Shown here piece after piece: positions 44,640-48,890 of a stretch of 48,890 nt of DNA. Source of the stretch: Maribacter sp. (lineage in GTDB: Bacteria > Bacteroidota > Bacteroidia > Flavobacteriales > Flavobacteriaceae); NCBI GenBank assembly GCA_020629285.1, contig JAHDDP010000024.1, forward strand, positions 1 to 48,890. The letters are read 5' to 3'. The notes beneath the pieces are model-generated. The model had not been told where the DNA came from, did no database searches, and saw only the letters and a program-made list of their open reading frames with translations. Every line of letters begins with the position of its first letter. The stretch's first letter is position 1. The translations under genes were made by a program, and so were the position numbers.

Positions 44640-45434
44640 TTAATCTTCGTTACTTGGTTTGCCGATAGTGGCTAAAATTCCGCCATCAACATAAACTACG
44701 TGACCATTAACAAAATCACTTGCCTTAGAAGCCAAAAAAATTGCGGCTCCTGCCAAATCATCTGGGTCGCCCCATTTTGCAGCCGGTGTTCTGTTGATGA
44801 TAAAATCATTAAATGGGTGACCATCTACCCTAATAGGCGCAGTTTGGGAAGTAGCAAAATACCCTGGACCGATACCATTGGTCTGAATGTTGTGTTTAGC
44901 CCATTCGGTCGCCATATTTTGTGTAAGCATTTTTAAACCGCCTTTTGCAGCAGCATATGCCCCAACCGTATTACGACCAAGCTCACTCATCATAGAACAA
45001 ATATTTATGATTTTACCTTGCTTTCTAGCAATCATGTCTTTGACCACATGTTTAGATACTATGAAAGGACTAACCAAATCAATATCAATAACCTGCTTAA
45101 AATCTGCTACTTCCATTTCTTCTAATGGTGTTCTCTTTATAATACCTGCATTGTTCACCAATATATCAATTGGACCAATTTCGTTTTGAATAGCATTTAT
45201 GGCATTGATTACTTGAGTTTCATCTGCTACGTTAAATTTGTAGCCAACCGCATTAATGCCTTCATTTTTGTAAAGGGCTACGGCATCATCAATTTTTTGT
45301 TGAGATGAATTTCCGTTGACTACAATGGTTGCACCAGCTTTACCTAAACCTTTGGCCATGGCCATACCAAGACCATGGGTACTACCGGTTACTAAAGCAA
45401 TCTTTCCTTTTAGATTAAAAAGTTCTATACTCAT
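44640..45434 (-). CDS. kduD: KduD-like / gluconate 5-dehydrogenase-like SDR
   Basis: 264 residues. TGSTHGLG at 16-23, NNAGII, catalytic Ser in ICSMMSELG, YAAAK and the ending VVYVDGGILATIG. This belongs to the group containing KduD (2-keto-3-deoxygluconate dehydrogenase, reducing 2,5-diketo-3-deoxygluconate) and gluconate 5-dehydrogenase. The gene adjoins kduI (four bases), and KduI makes the substrate of KduD, so KduD function is favoured. Biochemical role rests on context. Confidence 0.85.
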   Translation of the reverse strand: MSIELFNLKGKIALVTGSTHGLGMAMAKGLGKAGATIVVNGNSSQQKIDDAVALYKNEGINAVGYKFNVADETQVINAINAIQNEIGPIDILVNNAGIIKRTPLEEMEVADFKQVIDIDLVSPFIVSKHVVKDMIARKQGKIINICSMMSELGRNTVGAYAAAKGGLKMLTQNMATEWAKHNIQTNGIGPGYFATSQTAPIRVDGHPFNDFIINRTPAAKWGDPDDLAGAAIFLASKASDFVNGHVVYVDGGILATIGKPSNED

Positions 45435-45438
45435 ATAT

Positions 45439-46278
45439 TTATCTTAACTCAGTTATTTTGGCTACATCCATATCCCCGTAATCTAAATTCTCACCGGCCA
45501 TACCCCAGATAAATGTATAGTTAGATGTGCCTGAACCACAGTGAATTGACCATGGTGGTGAAATAACGGCTTCGTGGTTTTGCATCCATATATGACGGGT
45601 TTCTTGTGGTTGTCCCATGAAATGACATACAGACTGTTCTTCTGGTACATCTAAATAGAAGTAAACCTCCATTCTTCTGTCATGTACGTGAGCAGGCATG
45701 GTATTCCATACACTACCGGTTTTTAACTCTGTCATTCCCATTTGTAACTGACAAGTAGTTACTACGCCACCAATAATCATTTGGCTAACCGTTCTATGAT
45801 TAGCTGTTTCTAAAGAGCCAAGTTCTAGTTTGTTAGCATCGGCAAGACTTACTTTCTTAGTAGGGTATGATGTATGAGCTGGTGCGGAGTTCAAATAAAA
45901 CTTTGCTACATTTTTTACGTCATCACTTTTGAAAGTAACTTCTTTTGCCCCCATACCAATGTAAAGCGCATCTTTATGGTTTAAATTATATATGGTGCCA
46001 TCCACTTCTACAGTACCTGAGCCGCCTACGTTTATGATACCTAGTTCTCTACGATCAAGAAAATATTCGGATTTTAATGGGTCTATGGCCTCTAATTTTA
46101 GAGGTTCAACAGGTACGGCCGATCCGGCAATATATCTGTCATAATGTGTATAGGTAAGATTGATTTTACCGTCTTGCATTAAGTTGTTGATCAAAAACTC
46201 TTCGCGTAGTTCAGTAGTGTCGTATTTTTTTACAGCTTCTGGATTAGAAGCATATCTAGTTTCGTATGATATTGACAT
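45439..46278 (-). CDS. kduI: 5-keto-4-deoxyuronate isomerase
   Basis: 279 residues, right for KduI, a cupin that isomerises 4-deoxy-L-threo-5-hexosulose uronate (from unsaturated uronates released by lyases) to 2,5-diketo-3-deoxygluconate. The landmarks are EFLINNLMQDGKINLTYTHYDRYIAGSAVP, YFLDRRELGIINVGGSG, the metal ligands in MPAHVHDRRMEVYFYLD, and HCGSGTSNYTFIWGMAGENLDYGDMD. Presence of this enzyme shows that lyase products reach the cell, although no lyase gene is in the window. Confidence 0.95.
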   Translation of the reverse strand: MSISYETRYASNPEAVKKYDTTELREEFLINNLMQDGKINLTYTHYDRYIAGSAVPVEPLKLEAIDPLKSEYFLDRRELGIINVGGSGTVEVDGTIYNLNHKDALYIGMGAKEVTFKSDDVKNVAKFYLNSAPAHTSYPTKKVSLADANKLELGSLETANHRTVSQMIIGGVVTTCQLQMGMTELKTGSVWNTMPAHVHDRRMEVYFYLDVPEEQSVCHFMGQPQETRHIWMQNHEAVISPPWSIHCGSGTSNYTFIWGMAGENLDYGDMDVAKITELR

Positions 46279-46295
46279 TTTTCTATTTTTAAATA

Positions 46296-47480
46296 TTAGT
46301 TAAGTATTGATTTTCTTATTCCTAATTCAAGCCCACGTAATTCTGCTAAACCCCTTAATCTACCAATACCAGAATAACCCGGGTTGGTCTTTTTGGTCAA
46401 GTCGTCCAACATTTTATGACCATGATCTGGTCTCATAGGCATTCTTATATCTTTTCTGCCTACTTTTTTTCTTTTTTCCTGTTCTAGAATCAACGCTTTC
46501 ATTACAGCGTACATATTTACATCACCTTCAAGATGGTTAGCTTCATGAAAATTTCCTTCGCTATCTCGTTTGGTACTTCTTAAGTGAATAAAATGTATTC
46601 TATCAGCTAAACGTTTAACCATTTCAGGAAGATCGTTATTCTCTAATACACCAAAAGAGCCTGTGCAAAATGTGAGGCCACAGTTGGGGCTGTCTATAGC
46701 CCTATATAATTCAAGTATATCTTGTTGTGTACTTACAACTCTAGGTAATCCAAGTATTGGGTAAGGCGGGTCATCTGGATGTATACACATCAAAATCTTT
46801 GCTTTTTCTGCCGTAGAAATAATATGTCCTAAAAATTCATATAAATGCTTTTTTAGGTCTAATGGCGTAATATCATTGTAGGTTGTTAAAATATTATTGA
46901 ATTCGTCTAAAGTATAACCCTCCTCTGCACCAGGAAGACCGGCGATTATATTTTTGGTCAGTTTCTCTTTATCATCATCGCTAAGTGAATCAAAATAGCT
47001 TTTAGCTGTGGAAATTTCCTGTTTTGTATAACTCTTTTCCGCACCTGGTCTTTTGAGTAAAAAAAGCTCAAATGCCGCAAAGGCCTTTGCCTCAAAACGT
47101 AATGCTGTAGAGCCGTCTTCCATTTCAAACTCTAAGTCTGTACGGGTCCAATCTAATACGGGCATGAAATTGTAACACACGATATCTATACCACATGAAC
47201 CTAAATTAGTTAAAGTTTCTTTGTAGTTTTCTACATAGGTCATATAACCTTCTGCTTGAGTTTTGATAGATTCATGTATGGGTACACTTTCTACTACGGA
47301 CCAAGTAAGCCCGGCTGCTTCAATACGCTCTTTTCTCTTTTGTATTTCTGAAACTGGCCATACCTCTCCATTGGGTATGTGATGCAGTGCTGAAACTACG
47401 CCTGTAGCTCCGGCCTGTTTAATATCTAAAAGAGAAACTGGGTCTTTGGGCCCATACCATCTCCAAGTTTGTTCTAACAT
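46296..47480 (-). CDS. uxuA: D-mannonate dehydratase (right copy)
   Basis: 394 residues, [18 protein letters not shown] at the start, with the same metal-site landmarks as the copy at 15733 ([78 protein letters not shown]). The two proteins are close paralogues; the window carries both. It dehydrates D-mannonate to KDG. It is the second gene of its operon, 17 bases after the SDR and 17 before kduI. Confidence 0.95.
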   Translation of the reverse strand: MLEQTWRWYGPKDPVSLLDIKQAGATGVVSALHHIPNGEVWPVSEIQKRKERIEAAGLTWSVVESVPIHESIKTQAEGYMTYVENYKETLTNLGSCGIDIVCYNFMPVLDWTRTDLEFEMEDGSTALRFEAKAFAAFELFLLKRPGAEKSYTKQEISTAKSYFDSLSDDDKEKLTKNIIAGLPGAEEGYTLDEFNNILTTYNDITPLDLKKHLYEFLGHIISTAEKAKILMCIHPDDPPYPILGLPRVVSTQQDILELYRAIDSPNCGLTFCTGSFGVLENNDLPEMVKRLADRIHFIHLRSTKRDSEGNFHEANHLEGDVNMYAVMKALILEQEKRKKVGRKDIRMPMRPDHGHKMLDDLTKKTNPGYSGIGRLRGLAELRGLELGIRKSILN

Positions 47481-47497
47481 ACTTTTATTCTTTGTTA

Positions 47498-48328
47498 TTA
47501 TACTCCGCTAAAAGCGCTAAACCCACCATCTATTGGTACAACTATACCTGTTACAAAGGCAGCGTAATCTCCACATAACCATAATGTAGTTCCCACTAAG
47601 TCATCTGGTTCTCCAAAACGCCCCATAGGTGTTTGCTCAATAATAGTATTTCCTCTTGCCGTTAAAGAGCCGTCATTTTGGGTTAACAATGATCTGTTTT
47701 GATCGGTTAGAAAAAAACCGGGAGCTAAAGCATTAACTCGAATGCCTACTTTAGAAAAATGTACTGCAAGCCATTGTGTAAAATTTGAAACAGCAGCCTT
47801 TGCACCACTATATGCAGGTATTTTTGTTAAAGGTGTAAAAGCGTTCATAGATGATATGTTAAGTATGCTACATCCTTTACGACCGATCATGTCTTGGGCA
47901 AATACCTGTGTAGGCAATAATGTACCTATAAAATTAAGATTGAATGTAAATTCTATGCCCGAGGTTTCTAGATTAAAGAAAGTTTTAAAACCTTCGGTAG
48001 TATTGTTTAAATCTTCTTCTTCTAGATAAGACTTACTGGTTGTACCTAATGGATGATTTCCACCAGCACCATTAATCAGAATATCACAAGCGCCTAATGA
48101 GTTGTTCACTTCTTTTTTTGCGTTTTGCAATGATTCTCTATCAAGAACGTTGGCTACTACACCTATAGCTTCGCCACCTGTTTTATTGATTTCTTCTGCC
48201 ACTTTTTCAGCAGCATCTTTGCTTAGGTCCAATACAGCAATTTTATAATTTTCTTTAGAAAGAGCTTTTGCCAAAGTGCTACATAGAACTCCGCCTGCAC
48301 CTGTTAATACTACTACCTTTTTAATCAT
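47498..48328 (-). CDS. SDR-type D-mannonate oxidoreductase (right copy)
   Basis: 276 residues. TGAGGVLC at 9-16, NGAGG at 86-90, catalytic Ser at 159-160, Tyr173 and Lys177 in YSGAK, and the ending [12 protein letters not shown]; the segment [31 protein letters not shown] matches the left paralogue (12498-13316). It reduces D-fructuronate to D-mannonate, supplying UxuA. First gene of the right uxu-kdu operon, whose promoter region contains copy D. Confidence 0.85.
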   Translation of the reverse strand: MIKKVVVLTGAGGVLCSTLAKALSKENYKIAVLDLSKDAAEKVAEEINKTGGEAIGVVANVLDRESLQNAKKEVNNSLGACDILINGAGGNHPLGTTSKSYLEEEDLNNTTEGFKTFFNLETSGIEFTFNLNFIGTLLPTQVFAQDMIGRKGCSILNISSMNAFTPLTKIPAYSGAKAAVSNFTQWLAVHFSKVGIRVNALAPGFFLTDQNRSLLTQNDGSLTARGNTIIEQTPMGRFGEPDDLVGTTLWLCGDYAAFVTGIVVPIDGGFSAFSGV

Positions 48329-48740
48329 TACGCTTTGTTATTTTGTTTTTGTAAGTGCTGTTTTAGTAATATTGACACTTTTCTCAAATTTTAAAATTTT
48401 AATTTAAACGAACTAGTGACTTACTTGAACAATAGTACATTTTAAGGGGTTCATTCGTTCATTTTGAATATTACAAGACTACTCGATACTTTTATTTTAT
48501 GCATCCTGTAGTATCTTGTTTAATACAGATAACATTACATTCTTTTACATTTAAAATGAATATTTGTTTTTATATAAATTTGAGGAAAAGATATGTGAGT
48601 TTTTAATAAAAAGATTAAGATTAAATTTTGGTTTATTACATTAATAAGCCAAATTTTTAAAAGGATGCCAATAATTACTAAGTATCCTAAAACTTGTTCT
48701 TTAAACCTAAGTTCTAAATTGAGTGGGCATTTTTAGTAAT
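48329..48740. other. Divergent promoter region of the uxu-kdu operon and the hybrid sensor
   Basis: 412 bases, AT-rich, no gene. It contains copy D of the 19-bp element (48501-48519) and, on +, TAAATTTG (48575-48582), a -7-like box for the sensor gene. AGGATGCC at 48662-48669 resembles part of the element, without the CTGTA core. Confidence 0.5.
48501..48519 (-). promoter_or_regulatory. 19-bp regulatory element, copy D (uxu-kdu operon)
   Basis: On + GCATCCTGTAGTATCTTGT, 16 of 19 like copy B, in the same orientation relative to the gene as the other three. It is 172 bases upstream of the SDR start. Confidence 0.6.
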
Positions 48741-48890
48741 ATGATGGATAAGATTTTTAAATGGTTCTTTTTTTTGTTGCCTTGTTTATGTATTGCCCAA
48801 TTAGAAAAAAACACATATCAGTTCAAACACTTAACTACCTCTGATGGTTTATCACAAAGTTCTGTAATAGCAATAGAACAAGATAAATTA
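48741..48890 (+). CDS. Hybrid two-component sensor (Reg_prop type), N-terminal fragment
   Basis: The frame is open to the window edge: 50 residues from ATG 48741. A signal-peptide-like segment (KIFKWFFFLLPCLCIAQ) is followed by YQFKHLTTSDGLSQSSVIAIEQDK, the opening of the periplasmic Reg_prop beta-propeller of Bacteroidetes hybrid two-component systems. These membrane sensors detect oligosaccharides and control polysaccharide loci. It is divergent from the uxu-kdu operon, so it may govern this region. Only the start is seen, so kinase and AraC-type output are assumed. Confidence 0.8.
   Translation, partial: MMDKIFKWFFFLLPCLCIAQLEKNTYQFKHLTTSDGLSQSSVIAIEQDKL

Noticed and set aside
48661-48700. 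AGGATGCC followed by AGTATCC, resembling a fifth copy of the 19-bp element
   Set aside because: It has the GGATGC part but not the CTGTA core, so I did not count it.

Overview
This window looks like the chromosome of a marine member of the Flavobacteriaceae (Bacteroidetes). The DNA is AT-rich. It carries a SusC/SusD pair, several lipoproteins with LxxC or FxxC boxes, promoter-like elements of the TTG-N19-TAnnTTTG type, and the start of a hybrid two-component sensor of the Reg_prop type. The left edge (tpiA 3' end, prmA, clpS) is core chromosome and closes with a strong TTCG-loop hairpin. Almost everything to the right is accessory sugar catabolism. No species can be named from the sequence.

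Layout: (1) 2.2-8.3 kb: uxaC and a TRAP transporter dctPQM on +, then a LacI regulator and a Nudix-fold (NrtR/AraR-like) regulator on -. (2) 9.3-12.1 kb: glucose-dehydrogenase-like SDR, SYLF protein, small membrane protein, EamA permease. (3) 12.5-19.7 kb: a fructuronate-reductase-type SDR, a cytochrome c-containing lipoprotein, and a convergent operon of a double DUF1080 lipoprotein, a Tat-exported Gfo/Idh oxidoreductase and uxuA. (4) 19.7-26.1 kb: a decayed GH88 gene with in-frame stops, an AraC regulator, a response regulator/bacteriophytochrome/heme oxygenase module, and a tRNA 3' fragment beside tandem repeats. (5) 26.2-33 kb: SusC, SusD and a FAS1 lipoprotein, plus a GntR regulator. (6) 33.1-41.6 kb: an L-rhamnose operon (RhaEW fusion, rhamnose isomerase, kinase, L-lactate dehydrogenase, NCS1-type permease, Gfo/Idh protein). 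(7) 41.7-48.3 kb: GMC oxidoreductase, DUF4861 lipoprotein, KduD-like SDR, KduI, a second UxuA and a second fructuronate-reductase-type SDR. (8) 48.7 kb: truncated hybrid sensor.

Taken together, the genes would take D-glucuronate to fructuronate, mannonate and KDG; unsaturated uronate (from lyase products) through KduI and KduD to KDG; and L-rhamnose to DHAP plus L-lactate and then pyruvate. That combination fits growth on a rhamnose- and uronate-containing polysaccharide such as ulvan or rhamnogalacturonan. No intact lyase, glycosidase or sulfatase lies in the window, and KDG kinase and KDPG aldolase are also absent.

Two regulatory signals divide the region. A palindrome, TGTAATCGATTACA, lies at the uxaC promoter and recurs before the cytochrome lipoprotein and, degenerate, before the DUF1080 operon. 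A 19-bp directional element, GCATCCTGTACTATACTGT, precedes the SusCD, rhamnose, GMC and Uxu/Kdu operons, always in the same orientation relative to the gene. I infer a LacI regulon on the left and a GntR regulon on the right, each with its own uxuA and SDR pair. The most novel-looking part is the left oxidoreductive module (cytochrome lipoprotein, Gfo/Idh, DUF1080), apparently tied to hexuronate catabolism.
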